Assembly: GCA_964371035.1 (NCBI GenBank)
Contig: CAYJLG010000008.1
Span: 1-64,000, forward strand
Origin: UBA1535 sp964371035
GTDB taxonomy: Bacteria; Bacillota; Clostridia; Tissierellales; Sedimentibacteraceae
DNA length: 64,000 nucleotides
Direction of reading: 5' to 3'
Each line of letters begins with the position of its first letter. Positions within the stretch are counted from its first letter, which is position 1. Positions 8,046 through 16,846 of the stretch are shown here, one piece after another. A program made the translations under genes and the position numbers. Under the pieces are notes generated by a model, which saw only the letters and a program-made list of their open reading frames with translations, was not told the origin of the DNA and searched no databases.

Positions 8046-9455
8046 TTAACTGATTTTAATTCTAGTCCATTTTCCTGTTCTAAATCTCCATGAGTTTATT
8101 GTTAGTCTTAGTATTTGATCTAACATAAACGCTAGCCATGCACCATAAACTCCAAGTCCCATCGGATAACATAGAAACCATGTCGATAAAGGCCTCACTA
8201 CACCAATACTTAAGAGTGATCCATACGCCACAAATCTAGTGTCTCCCGCTCCTCTAAGTGTTCCACCAATAACTACTCCAACTGCTTGAACGGGACTCAT
8301 TAGTGCAAGAATTATGACTATTGATCCACCTGTAGCAATTATAGCAGCTTCATCAGTAAACAATCCTATTAGTGTGTATCTTAAAGAAATAAATATTGTC
8401 ATGAATATTATTCCGCCAGTCATAGCAATTCTTTGGATTGATTTGCTGTAAATCATGGACATGTCTGGGCGTTTTGCTCCGAGCCCTTGCCCTACTAATG
8501 CTGATGCACCTACTCCTAATCCATCTCCAAGGGCAAATGTAAATATTACTAAGTTCATGCAAATTTGATGTGTTGCATATGCTGTAGTTTCTAGATTAGC
8601 TATAAAAAAAGTAGTGAGGATAAATCCAACTCTAATACACAACTGTTCTAACAAGGAACTACTACTAATGCTTTTAATCGTGTTTAAATCTGATTTGTGA
8701 AGTTTCCATTCTTGTTGCTGCTTGACCTGTAAATATCCGCCATCTCGAAGTATTGATCTTAAAGACATTCCAAAAGCAACCATATTTCCTAAAAGTGTTG
8801 CTATAGCCGCACCTGCTATTTCTAACCTTGGAAATCCAAAATTCCCGCTTATTAATAGATAGTTAAATGTTACATTTACTAGATTGGCTGCTATGTTTGT
8901 ACGCATAGATATTCTTGTATTGCCAGAACCGCGTTGTGCAGCGTTTATGGTTAAGCTAATCGATGAGAAAAAATTTGCTATCGATATGATTTTGAAATAT
9001 GTGACTGCTTGATCTATAAAGTCAGGTTGAGCTCCAACCAATTGCAATATAGGTCTTGCAAAGTTAAATCCTATTATCGACATTATAATTGAAATAACAA
9101 GACATAGCATGAGTGCCTGTCTTAAACATCGATTGGCACCTTCACTGTCTTGTGCCCCTTTTCTTCTTGCAACTATCGCTGTTGTTCCTACGTTTAGCGA
9201 TATAACGAGTGATAACAGCACAAATTTAGGCTGTCCTGTAATTCCTACTGCAGCAATAGCTTCCTCGCCAAGTGTTCCTACCATCATAGTATCAACTGCT
9301 ACAACAAGTGCTACTAGCGCAGATTCAGCTGCTGATGGCCATGCCATATCTATCGCTTTTCTATATACACTTTTTGTGTCTGGAATATCTCCGCAGATAT
9401 CCTTTTGTTTCACCATATGTTTTACGGAATATACCTTATCTAATACGTTAAACAT
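8046..9455 (-). CDS. MATE family efflux transporter
   Basis: A 469-residue, about 12-helix membrane protein of the multidrug and toxin extrusion family, expected to export cationic compounds using a Na+ or H+ gradient. The two homologous halves are visible (VALVVAVDTMMVG..GITGQPKF early; HQICMNLVIFTFALGDGLGVGASALVGQGLGAK in the middle, with LMSPVQAVGVVIGGTLRGAGDTRF later). The ATG at 9455 has ATTGTCGGAGGAAAC before it. An N-terminal soluble stretch of about 28 residues precedes the first helix. No regulator lies beside it, and the substrate is not predictable. Confidence 0.88.
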   Translation of the reverse strand: MFNVLDKVYSVKHMVKQKDICGDIPDTKSVYRKAIDMAWPSAAESALVALVVAVDTMMVGTLGEEAIAAVGITGQPKFVLLSLVISLNVGTTAIVARRKGAQDSEGANRCLRQALMLCLVISIIMSIIGFNFARPILQLVGAQPDFIDQAVTYFKIISIANFFSSISLTINAAQRGSGNTRISMRTNIAANLVNVTFNYLLISGNFGFPRLEIAGAAIATLLGNMVAFGMSLRSILRDGGYLQVKQQQEWKLHKSDLNTIKSISSSSLLEQLCIRVGFILTTFFIANLETTAYATHQICMNLVIFTFALGDGLGVGASALVGQGLGAKRPDMSMIYSKSIQRIAMTGGIIFMTIFISLRYTLIGLFTDEAAIIATGGSIVIILALMSPVQAVGVVIGGTLRGAGDTRFVAYGSLLSIGVVRPLSTWFLCYPMGLGVYGAWLAFMLDQILRLTINSWRFRTGKWTRIKIS

Positions 9456-9549
9456 GTTTCCTCCGACAATCTTTTTTTACAACCAAATTTTATTATACTA
9501 CACCTAGCAAAAAATAGATAGTTTTTTATATGAAAAATTGCATACAATT

Positions 9550-9592
9550 CTATTCACAGTTAACACATGTACGCCAAAGGAAAAAATAATGA
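9550..9592 (+). repeat. Dispersed intergenic repeat, short copy D
   Basis: CTATTCACAGTTAACA at 9550 is followed after about 15 bases by GGAAAAAATAATGAA, the same order seen in the long copies at 37847 and 45783-45998. It lies between the divergent MATE and helicase genes. Only the outer end of the element is recognisable. Confidence 0.5.
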
Positions 9593-9606
9593 AGTGTAAC
9601 TAATGT

Positions 9607-9635
9607 TTGACTTTTTTGCAAATTTGTAATATTCT
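9607..9635 (+). promoter_or_regulatory. Possible sigma-A promoter of the SNF2 helicase gene
   Basis: TTGACT (9607-9612), 17-base spacer, TATTCT (9630-9635), about 33 bases before the ATG at 9668. The -10 is imperfect. Confidence 0.4.
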
Positions 9636-9667
9636 AAAGGATATATTGTTTTTATAGTGAGGACTTA

Positions 9668-12600
9668 ATGAATAACAACTCCAAGCCTAATGTTAAAAGA
9701 AAAAATAGCTTTTTATATAATATGAAAATTAATTTTGATCCATATTTGTTGAAAATAAACGCATCTACTCCCGATGAATTTACTAAAGGGGTAGATTTGT
9801 ACACGAACATGGCTAATTTTGACATGTCTTTAAAAAAGGTGATCAATTATGAATCTTTAGAAAACATGTTCGAAGTTAATTCCAAAGTTGGCGATGACAT
9901 AGTTTCGCCACGCCAAGTTACTGTTCAACTAGACAAGAATGGTGATGTCGCACTATATTCTTGCAATTGTATGACACATCGTGAAAATAAGTTTTCATAT
10001 TGTAGACATATATTATCTGTTCTTTTATATTTATATAATAATAATCAAGCGGCTGATATGAAAAATAAAAAATCTTCTATGCACTTAGATTCTAACCTTT
10101 CAAATTTGTTGGAGCATTATGAAAACAAGATTTTGACTGAAAACACAGTTAAAGCATTTGATAAGACAATAAATTTACATCCTATTTTAACTGTAAGCTC
10201 TAATAAATTCTTGGAACTTAGCCTCAATATAGAATCAGGTGGTAAATCTTATGTTGTAAAAGACATGTTTTCGCTCGCTGAAGATATAAAACTTTCATCA
10301 GTTGCAAAATATGGTAAGTTTTTAGAGCTTAATCATAATATAAACAACTTTACTCATCATTCTAAAGAGTTAGCTAAATTTGTAGTTAGCCTCTGTTCTG
10401 AATTTGTAGAAATTTATGGATATGATCATTATACAAAAGCAGAAAAAAGATATGTTAAAATCCCAAATTCTCAACTAAACACTTTGTTCGATATTTTAAA
10501 AAACATGACTGTAATTTGCCATGAGAGTATTAATCATGGTGCGTCGTTGCCTACAATAAAGGAAACGCAGCTAGTTTTAAAAGACAAAAATCCCAATTTG
10601 ACTTTTGGATTAGAAATGAATGAAGAGTTTGGTAGATACGATTTTATTGCTAAAGATTTTTTCGAAAAAAACGGGCAAATATTTAGTTTTTTGGACACAT
10701 CTTTTATACTTTTTAACAATGTTCTTTATAGATGTGACGCTAGTTTTTCTGAAAATATTATTCCTGCGCTTGAAAAAATAAAGAGAAGCAAGAGTTTATC
10801 TGTTCCTGTTTCAAATGATAAATTATCAGTTTTTTATTCTACAGTCATACTACGTTTGAAGAATTTTACAGATATTATTATTCCTGATGAAATAGAAAAT
10901 GCGTTACTCTCAAAACCTTTAATTTGTAAAATATTTTTGGATACTGATAAATCTAAATCAATATTTGCTGATATTATTTTTTATTATGGTGGATACGAAT
11001 TTTCTGCTTTAGGCCATAATGATGAATATGATAAAGATGCTGTGATTATCAGAAATTTAAATAAAGAATCTGAACTTATTTCACTTTTTAAAGATAATGG
11101 CTTCATTGAAAAAAATAATAAATTTGTACTTATGGATGAAAAGAAGATTTTTAACTTTATTTCTTCTACTCTTAATAGTTTAATAAGTGCACACCAAGTA
11201 AGTGTTAGTGAGACTTTTAAAAAAATAAAACTAAATTCTCCAGGCAAATTTTCAATGAAAATCACTTTGCTTAATAATTTGATTGAATTGAATTTTGACG
11301 ATTTACAGTTTTCTTTATCTGAATTAAAAGATATTTTGAAGCACTTTAAGGCTAGAAAAAAATATTTTCGACTTAAAGATGGTTCGTATCTAACTCTAGA
11401 TGAAGGATATTTTAGCTTGGTTGAGAATTTATCTGACAATCTTAATATTTTTAATGAAAATTCTAACGATCATTCTGTTTATTTGCCAAAATACAGAGCG
11501 TTACAATTACAGGGAATTTTGAGTGATAATCCAAATTTTGATGTGCATGCATGCGATGATTTTGAAAAATCAGCAAGTGAACTGTTTAACGCAAAAAATA
11601 TTGAGCATGAAATTCCTACTTCGCTCGATAAAATAATGAGAAATTACCAAAAATCAGGTTTTAAGTGGTTAAAAACTTTGGCTGATTATTCGCTTGGTGG
11701 CATACTAGCAGATGATATGGGATTGGGAAAAACACTACAAGTAATATCTTTACTTTTATCACACAAAGAATCTTCCGAAGATAATATTCCTTCTATAGTT
11801 ATTTGCCCTACCTCTTTAGTGTTTAATTGGGTGAATGAAGTTGAAAAATTTGCAAAAAATTTGAAAATAATCGCAGTTAGTGGAAAAAAGCAAGAACGAA
11901 AAAATATTATCGAAACTTCAAAGAATATTGATGTCATAGTTACTTCTTATGATTTGTTAAAAAGAGATATCGATTTCTATAGCAAAATGAATTTTAAATA
12001 TTGTATCTTAGATGAAGCTCAGTATATTAAAAATTCTTATACTCAAAATGCTTCGGCAGCCAAATCTCTAAAAAGCCAAGTAAGATTTGCTATGACAGGA
12101 ACGCCTATAGAAAACTCGCTATCTGATCTTTGGTCTATTTTTGATTTTATTATGCCTAATTTTTTATTAAATCACAATAATTTTAGAGAAAAATATGAAA
12201 TACCTATATCAAAAAATAATGACAAAAGCGTGCTAAAAAAATTAAATACGCAGATTGAACCTTTTATTTTAAGGCGATTGAAAAAAGATGTGTTGACAGA
12301 ATTGCCAGATAAAATGGAGTTTCCAACTTACGCTAAAATGGAAGATAAACAGAGAAAAATCTATGAAGCTGAACTTATAAAAGCAAACAAAGAATTCCAA
12401 GATCTATTGCTACAACAAGGTTATGAAAAAAATCAAATTAAAATTTTAACAATACTTACGCGATTAAGACAAATTTGCTGTCATCCATCTCTGTATTTAG
12501 ATAGCTACAAAGGCGGAAGTGCTAAACTTGATTTGTGTATGCATATCGTCAAGGATTCAATTCTAACAAACCATAAAATTTTAATTTTTTCTCAGTTTAC

Positions 12601-13033
12601 TTCTATGATTGATATATTAAAAATACATTTGGAAAAAGAAGACATTAAATATTTTACTTTAACTGGTAAGACTCAGAGTTCAAAACGAGCTGCTCTAATA
12701 GATGATTTTAATAAAAATGATGTGCCAGTATTTTTAATTTCGCTAAAAGCTGGCGGTACAGGACTTAATTTAACTAGTGCAGATATTGTTATTCATTTTG
12801 ATCCATGGTGGAACAATAGCGTACAAAATCAGGCTACTGACAGAGCTCATAGGATTGGACAAAAGAATAAAGTTCAAGTTTTTAAGTTAATAACTAAAGA
12901 TACTATTGAAGAAAAAATAGAAAATCTACAAGCTAGAAAACAAGAATTAGCTGATTCTGTTGTAGTAAAAAAAGAACTTATGTTTAGTTCTCTTTCTAAA
13001 GAAGACGTCAAAGATTTATTTTTCGAAAACTAA
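9668..13033 (+). CDS. SWIM zinc-finger SNF2/DEAD-like helicase
   Basis: A 1121-residue bacterial SNF2 ATPase. An N-terminal SWIM finger (Cys99-x-Cys101 ... Cys112-x-His114) is followed by a long central SNF2-associated region. The SNF2 ATPase begins near residue 655, with Walker A DDMGLGKT at about 682-690 and DEAQ as motif II. A helicase C domain covers about 950-1090 (ILIFSQFTSM, GGTGLNLTSAD, DRAHRIGQ). Such proteins translocate on double-stranded DNA, and in Bacillus the YwqA-like member is thought to assist RNA polymerase recycling or repair. Role here is inferred. ATG with GTGAGGACTTA upstream. Single gene between two repeat copies. Confidence 0.9.
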   Translation: MNNNSKPNVKRKNSFLYNMKINFDPYLLKINASTPDEFTKGVDLYTNMANFDMSLKKVINYESLENMFEVNSKVGDDIVSPRQVTVQLDKNGDVALYSCNCMTHRENKFSYCRHILSVLLYLYNNNQAADMKNKKSSMHLDSNLSNLLEHYENKILTENTVKAFDKTINLHPILTVSSNKFLELSLNIESGGKSYVVKDMFSLAEDIKLSSVAKYGKFLELNHNINNFTHHSKELAKFVVSLCSEFVEIYGYDHYTKAEKRYVKIPNSQLNTLFDILKNMTVICHESINHGASLPTIKETQLVLKDKNPNLTFGLEMNEEFGRYDFIAKDFFEKNGQIFSFLDTSFILFNNVLYRCDASFSENIIPALEKIKRSKSLSVPVSNDKLSVFYSTVILRLKNFTDIIIPDEIENALLSKPLICKIFLDTDKSKSIFADIIFYYGGYEFSALGHNDEYDKDAVIIRNLNKESELISLFKDNGFIEKNNKFVLMDEKKIFNFISSTLNSLISAHQVSVSETFKKIKLNSPGKFSMKITLLNNLIELNFDDLQFSLSELKDILKHFKARKKYFRLKDGSYLTLDEGYFSLVENLSDNLNIFNENSNDHSVYLPKYRALQLQGILSDNPNFDVHACDDFEKSASELFNAKNIEHEIPTSLDKIMRNYQKSGFKWLKTLADYSLGGILADDMGLGKTLQVISLLLSHKESSEDNIPSIVICPTSLVFNWVNEVEKFAKNLKIIAVSGKKQERKNIIETSKNIDVIVTSYDLLKRDIDFYSKMNFKYCILDEAQYIKNSYTQNASAAKSLKSQVRFAMTGTPIENSLSDLWSIFDFIMPNFLLNHNNFREKYEIPISKNNDKSVLKKLNTQIEPFILRRLKKDVLTELPDKMEFPTYAKMEDKQRKIYEAELIKANKEFQDLLLQQGYEKNQIKILTILTRLRQICCHPSLYLDSYKGGSAKLDLCMHIVKDSILTNHKILIFSQFTSMIDILKIHLEKEDIKYFTLTGKTQSSKRAALIDDFNKNDVPVFLISLKAGGTGLNLTSADIVIHFDPWWNNSVQNQATDRAHRIGQKNKVQVFKLITKDTIEEKIENLQARKQELADSVVVKKELMFSSLSKEDVKDLFFEN

Positions 13034-13054
13034 TAAACTATGTCGCTAGTGCTC

Positions 13055-13181
13055 CAATTGGGAAGTTGTAGGGTGTGGTCTTGACCACACCGAAAAATAG
13101 AAATGATGTAAAAAAAACGGAACGGTCAAGACCGTTCCCTAAATTGAAATTTCAACATCACTACAATGCAGCTGTGAATAG
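13055..13181 (-). repeat. Dispersed intergenic repeat, copy C with two hairpins
   Basis: One end reads CCAATTGGGAAGTTGT (matching CGATTGGGAAGTTGT at 45820-45834) and the other reads CTGTGAATAG (13172-13181), the reverse complement of the repeat end. The middle of the element is replaced by two perfect hairpins: GGTGTGGTC-TT-GACCACACC (about 13072-13091) and GGAACGGTC-AA-GACCGTTCC (about 13119-13138). Both share a GGTC-NN-GACC core. The block lies between the convergent helicase and 13296-13739 genes and could also terminate transcription. Confidence 0.6.
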
Positions 13182-13295
13182 TAACTTTGCAAATAAAAAA
13201 CATCTTTATAACGCTTTATACTTTCTAAAATTAGTTCTAAAAAATCTATTATAGGAGTCGTTTCGTATTAAGGTGTTTTATTTATTTTAGTTTTT

Positions 13296-13739
13296 TTAAA
13301 CTAAGTTCGTATTGATTGCAGTAATTATTGCTGCTACAAACATGCATATAAAAGCAGTTATCATTATAAAAAGTGTTTTAGAATATCCTTTTGGAGATAT
13401 TTGTCCCAATTTATCTAGTTTTTTAATAATCGGGTATAGTCTAAAGTAAAACAGCGCAACCGAAGGTATTAATAATATTACTGTAATAAATTTAGTTGAA
13501 TTATCTGTTGTTGCTAGTATGACCCCTAGTAATACAATAAATATTAGTTTACAGTTGGCTACCCACGTTAGAAAATATGTAACAAATAAATCTGATTTTT
13601 CATCTAATTTAGACTCGTGCCATTGTTTGAAAATAACAGGTCCATTTCCATACTTGAAATTTGGTTTGAAATACATTATTATTACATTCATGCTCTCTAG
13701 CAATATAAAAGTAAGTATTGCAGTGTCTAAAATATTCAT
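13296..13739 (-). CDS. Small four-helix membrane protein
   Basis: A 147-residue hydrophobic protein with about four transmembrane segments: an N-terminal one (ILDTAILTFILLESMNVII), two in the middle (about 55-100) and one near the end (LFIMITAFICMFVAAIITAI). A conserved-looking polar loop (NFKYGNGPVIFKQWHESK) follows helix 1. I do not recognise the family. It is the last gene of the minus-strand pyrimidine transcript, 17 bases after yfbR, so a nucleotide-related role is possible but unsupported. Confidence 0.55.
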   Translation of the reverse strand: MNILDTAILTFILLESMNVIIMYFKPNFKYGNGPVIFKQWHESKLDEKSDLFVTYFLTWVANCKLIFIVLLGVILATTDNSTKFITVILLIPSVALFYFRLYPIIKKLDKLGQISPKGYSKTLFIMITAFICMFVAAIITAINTNLV

Positions 13740-13756
13740 CTCTACCCCTCGCTTGT

Positions 13757-14356
13757 CTAATTAAAATTTGGTTTAACCTCATCTAAAGTTAAGTTGAATC
13801 CTTGTGAAAATTCTTCAAAGAAAATTTTGACATCTTCTCTATCCATTTTTTTAATTGATTTAAGTGTTGCAATTTTAGCTTCTTTAAATTCTTTGTTGCC
13901 AGAATTTTCTTCATCGACACATTTAAAGTATGCACATATTTTATCTGCAGCTTTCACAGTTTCCCATATATGTTTATCTTCTTCTTTTTCATTGAATATG
14001 TTATCATAATCATTTTTCATATAATCAGGCAGCATGTTTAAAATACTATTGCCAGCTATAACTTCTAAATTTTTGTATGCATGCTTTATATCTTTATTAA
14101 AATATTTAATCGGCGTCGGAAGATCTCCTGTAATAATTTCAGTCGCATCATGATAAATAGCATATAGAGCTACTTTTTCCGGGTTGATGTCTTTGCAACC
14201 TAGTTTGTTCTTTTGTATTAATGCCAATGCATGTGCAACTACAGATACTTCTAAGCTATGCTCTGAAACATTTTCGTTTCTAGTATTTCTCATTAGCGCC
14301 CATCGATTTATATATTTCATTCTAAAGATAAATGCAAAAAAGTTAGATTTTTTCAT
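13757..14356 (-). CDS. yfbR: YfbR-like 5'-deoxynucleotidase (HD domain)
   Basis: A 199-residue HD-superfamily phosphatase closely matching E. coli YfbR, which removes phosphate from deoxyribonucleoside 5'-monophosphates. The motifs align in position: Arg18/Trp19 in INRWALMRN, His33 in VSEHSLEV, His69-Asp70 and Glu73 in YHDATEIITGDLPTPIKYF, and Asp138 in AADKICAYFKC. It begins two bases after the pyrE stop, so it is translationally linked to pyrimidine synthesis. It may balance dCMP/dUMP pools. The ATG start gives the canonical KxSxFFAxxxRxKxINRW beginning. Confidence 0.88.
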   Translation of the reverse strand: MKKSNFFAFIFRMKYINRWALMRNTRNENVSEHSLEVSVVAHALALIQKNKLGCKDINPEKVALYAIYHDATEIITGDLPTPIKYFNKDIKHAYKNLEVIAGNSILNMLPDYMKNDYDNIFNEKEEDKHIWETVKAADKICAYFKCVDEENSGNKEFKEAKIATLKSIKKMDREDVKIFFEEFSQGFNLTLDEVKPNFN

Positions 14357-14358
14357 GA

Positions 14359-15030
14359 TTACTTTGCACCATATAATGCTAAGTGATTATCTATTCTTTC
14401 TTTTATTTCATCGTCAATATATATTTTGCCATTTACTTCATTATTGTGTAAATACGCCACGATATCTTTGATCGTAACTATAGGATGTACTTTGATTCCA
14501 AATTCTTCTTCTAATTCTTGCATAGTTGATTTTTCGCCCTTACCTTTTTCCATTCTATCAACTGCAATTATTAATGCTTTTACATTTATGTTAGGTATTT
14601 TTGAGAAAATTTCCATGCTCTCTCTGACTGCTGTCCCTGCAGTAATAACGTCTTCTATTATTACTACATTTTCACCTTCTTCAGGCTGTTTTCCGACAAA
14701 AACTCCACCTTCGCCATGATCCTTCACTTCTTTTCTATTAAAACAAAATGGTAAATCTAAGTTGTATTTAACTGCTAAAGCGGTTGATGTAGTCACTACA
14801 AGAGGTATCCCTTTATATGCTGGTCCAAAAAGTAGATTTTTTTCATCCTTTAGCTTGTCATTATAACAATCGGCGTAGTACAACCCTAGTTTCGAGATAT
14901 GGCTGCCTAGTTTATAGTTCCCAGTATTTATAAAGTACGGAGTTTTTCTTCCGCTTTTTGTTGTAAAATCGCCAAAACGAAGCACATCTGCTTGTAACAT
15001 AAGATTAATAAATTCGTGTTTGTAGTTCAT
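14359..15030 (-). CDS. pyrE: Orotate phosphoribosyltransferase
   Basis: A 223-residue enzyme that converts orotate and PRPP to OMP, the fifth step of UMP synthesis. The PRPP-binding motif VVIIEDVITAGTA is in the middle, preceded by the flexible catalytic loop FNRKEVKDHGEGG with Lys and His, and the GPAYKGIPL segment. Length is typical. ATG with GACAGGGGATTATT upstream. A 156-base interval separates it from pyrD and holds its own promoter candidate, so pyrE-yfbR can probably be expressed apart from the PyrR-controlled upstream genes. Confidence 0.93.
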   Translation of the reverse strand: MNYKHEFINLMLQADVLRFGDFTTKSGRKTPYFINTGNYKLGSHISKLGLYYADCYNDKLKDEKNLLFGPAYKGIPLVVTTSTALAVKYNLDLPFCFNRKEVKDHGEGGVFVGKQPEEGENVVIIEDVITAGTAVRESMEIFSKIPNINVKALIIAVDRMEKGKGEKSTMQELEEEFGIKVHPIVTIKDIVAYLHNNEVNGKIYIDDEIKERIDNHLALYGAK

Positions 15031-15113
15031 AATAATCCCCTGTCTATATTTTTTTAAAAGTATATAATATTTGTGTAAATATAATTAAATAATAAATGTG
15101 TTTATCTTTACTG

Positions 15114-15143
15114 ATTATATCAATAAAACAATTTGTTAGTCAA
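15114..15143 (-). promoter_or_regulatory. Predicted promoter of pyrE
   Basis: On the minus strand TTGACT (15138-15143) and TATAAT (15114-15119) are separated by 18 bases in the pyrD-pyrE interval, about 84 bases before the pyrE ATG. No PyrR loop is visible downstream of it. Confidence 0.5.
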
Positions 15144-15186
15144 TAGTAATTTGCAAAATATTGTTTCAATTTTGATAAATTGACTG

Positions 15187-16089
15187 CTAAATTATGCCTC
15201 TAATTTCATCTAAATTCTTTATGCCTTCTTTGAGCATGAAATTTTCCATGCCTGTAATGATATCGAGTGCAATATCAGGTTTTATAAAATTTGCAGTTCC
15301 TACTTGTATTAAAGTAGCTCCTGCCATAATAAATTCTATAGCGTCTTCAGCAGTTGTTATTCCTCCAAGTCCGCATACCGGAATTGTTACAGCTTTGCAA
15401 ACTTCATGTACCATTCTTAATGCTACAGGTTTCACACAAGGACCTGATAATCCTGCATAGATGTTTTCAAAAACTGGTCTTCGTCTTTTTATGTCTATTG
15501 CCATAGCTTTTAAAGTGTTTATAAGCGAAATTGAATCTGCTCCTGCCTCTTGACAAGCAACAGCCATCTCAACGATGTTTTCAGCATTTGGAGATAGTTT
15601 TACCATTAGTGGTTTGTTACATATTTTTTTGACTTCGCTTACTACTTCGTGTGCTACCTCACACTTAATTCCAAATGCCATGCCACCACTTTTTACATTT
15701 GGGCATGAAATATTTAACTCTACTATGTCAACATCTGTATCATTAAGTTTTTTTATTCCTTCAAGATAATCTTCTATAGTTCCCCCACCTAAATTTGCTA
15801 AAACAATAGTGTTTAGCGCTTTCATTTTAGGAAGCTCATCAGATACAAATACATCTACACCTGGGTTTTGCAAGCCAATGCTATTTATCATACCTTGTGG
15901 TGTTTCCCATACACGTATTCCTTTGTTTCCAGGTTTCGAATTTAAAGTTAGTCCTTTTGAAGAAATACCACCTAGTTTAGATACATCATATAATTCATTA
16001 TATTCTTCTCCAAATCCAAAGGTACCTGAAGCCATTATCACAGGATTTTTAAATTCAATCCCTAAAGTATTTACAGCTAATAAATTCAT
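15187..16089 (-). CDS. pyrD: Dihydroorotate dehydrogenase, catalytic subunit (type 1B)
   Basis: A 300-residue FMN-binding barrel enzyme that oxidises dihydroorotate to orotate. Typical segments are NPVIMASGTFGFGEEY near the start, the active-site region ELNISCPNVKSGG with the type-1 catalytic Cys, KPLMVKLSPNAENI, and the FMN-phosphate loops LSGPCVKPVAL and PVCGLGGITTAEDA. Type 1B enzymes work with PyrK, whose gene lies directly upstream and ends four bases before this ATG. The pair is NAD-linked and cytosolic, as expected in an anaerobe. Confidence 0.94.
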   Translation of the reverse strand: MNLLAVNTLGIEFKNPVIMASGTFGFGEEYNELYDVSKLGGISSKGLTLNSKPGNKGIRVWETPQGMINSIGLQNPGVDVFVSDELPKMKALNTIVLANLGGGTIEDYLEGIKKLNDTDVDIVELNISCPNVKSGGMAFGIKCEVAHEVVSEVKKICNKPLMVKLSPNAENIVEMAVACQEAGADSISLINTLKAMAIDIKRRRPVFENIYAGLSGPCVKPVALRMVHEVCKAVTIPVCGLGGITTAEDAIEFIMAGATLIQVGTANFIKPDIALDIITGMENFMLKEGIKNLDEIRGII

Positions 16090-16093
16090 ATTT

Positions 16094-16822
16094 TCACCTC
16101 ACCAACTCTGTCATTTCAAACACAGGTCCCTCTTTGCATACTCTTTTCATTCCAGATGTAGTTTCCACTACACAGCCTAGACATGCTCCTATTCCACAAG
16201 CCATTCTTTTTTCAAGAGAAACGATACATTTCACTTCTGATTTTTCACATTCTTTCATTATTGCTTCCATCATAACATCTGGTCCACATGTAACTATAAC
16301 ATCATATTGTTTAAAATCTAATAAACTCGTTACGTATCCTTTTTTTCCTACACTTCCATCTTCTGTAGAGATTTCAAGTTTGTTTGCATGTTTTGCAAAT
16401 TCGTCGATTTCATACACTTCATCTCTAAATCCTAGATATATATCAGGTTTCTCTTTAAGAGATTTCGCCAGTTTGAACAATGGTGCTATACCTATACCAC
16501 CTCCGATAAGAGCGATTTTTCCAGTCAATTTTTCAACATCAAATCCGTTTCCTAAAGGTCCAAACAGCTGAATTTCATCGCCTTTTTTCAATCTGCTAAC
16601 TACTCCTGTTCCAAATCCTTCCGTCCTATAGAGAAATGTAGCTGTTTTTTCGTCAAAGTCATTTATACTTATTGGTCTTGGCAACAAAAATTCATTGTTT
16701 AATGTTTTTAGCATGAAAAATTGCCCAGGCAATATATTGTCATCACTAAAATCTACTACGAGTTTGAATATATCTTCATTTATTTTATCGTTTTTTAAAA
16801 TTGTACTAACACAGATTTTCAT
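16094..16822 (-). CDS. pyrK: Dihydroorotate dehydrogenase electron transfer subunit
   Basis: A 242-residue FAD and [2Fe-2S] protein that passes electrons from PyrD to NAD+. The ferredoxin-reductase fold shows the FAD motif RPISINDF and the NAD-binding start LIGGGIGIAPLF. The cluster-binding cysteines follow in MACGIGACLGCVVET with a final Cys in RVCKEGPVF. Size is usual. ATG follows GTGGAGGAAAA. It is coupled to pyrD downstream by a four-base gap. Confidence 0.93.
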   Translation of the reverse strand: MKICVSTILKNDKINEDIFKLVVDFSDDNILPGQFFMLKTLNNEFLLPRPISINDFDEKTATFLYRTEGFGTGVVSRLKKGDEIQLFGPLGNGFDVEKLTGKIALIGGGIGIAPLFKLAKSLKEKPDIYLGFRDEVYEIDEFAKHANKLEISTEDGSVGKKGYVTSLLDFKQYDVIVTCGPDVMMEAIMKECEKSEVKCIVSLEKRMACGIGACLGCVVETTSGMKRVCKEGPVFEMTELVR

Positions 16823-16846
16823 TTTTCCTCCACTTTATACAACGCA

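Noticed and set aside
9109..9507. Plus-strand frame of 132 codons
   Set aside because: Antisense to the MATE gene; Ala/Ser/Thr-rich composition typical of a shadow frame.
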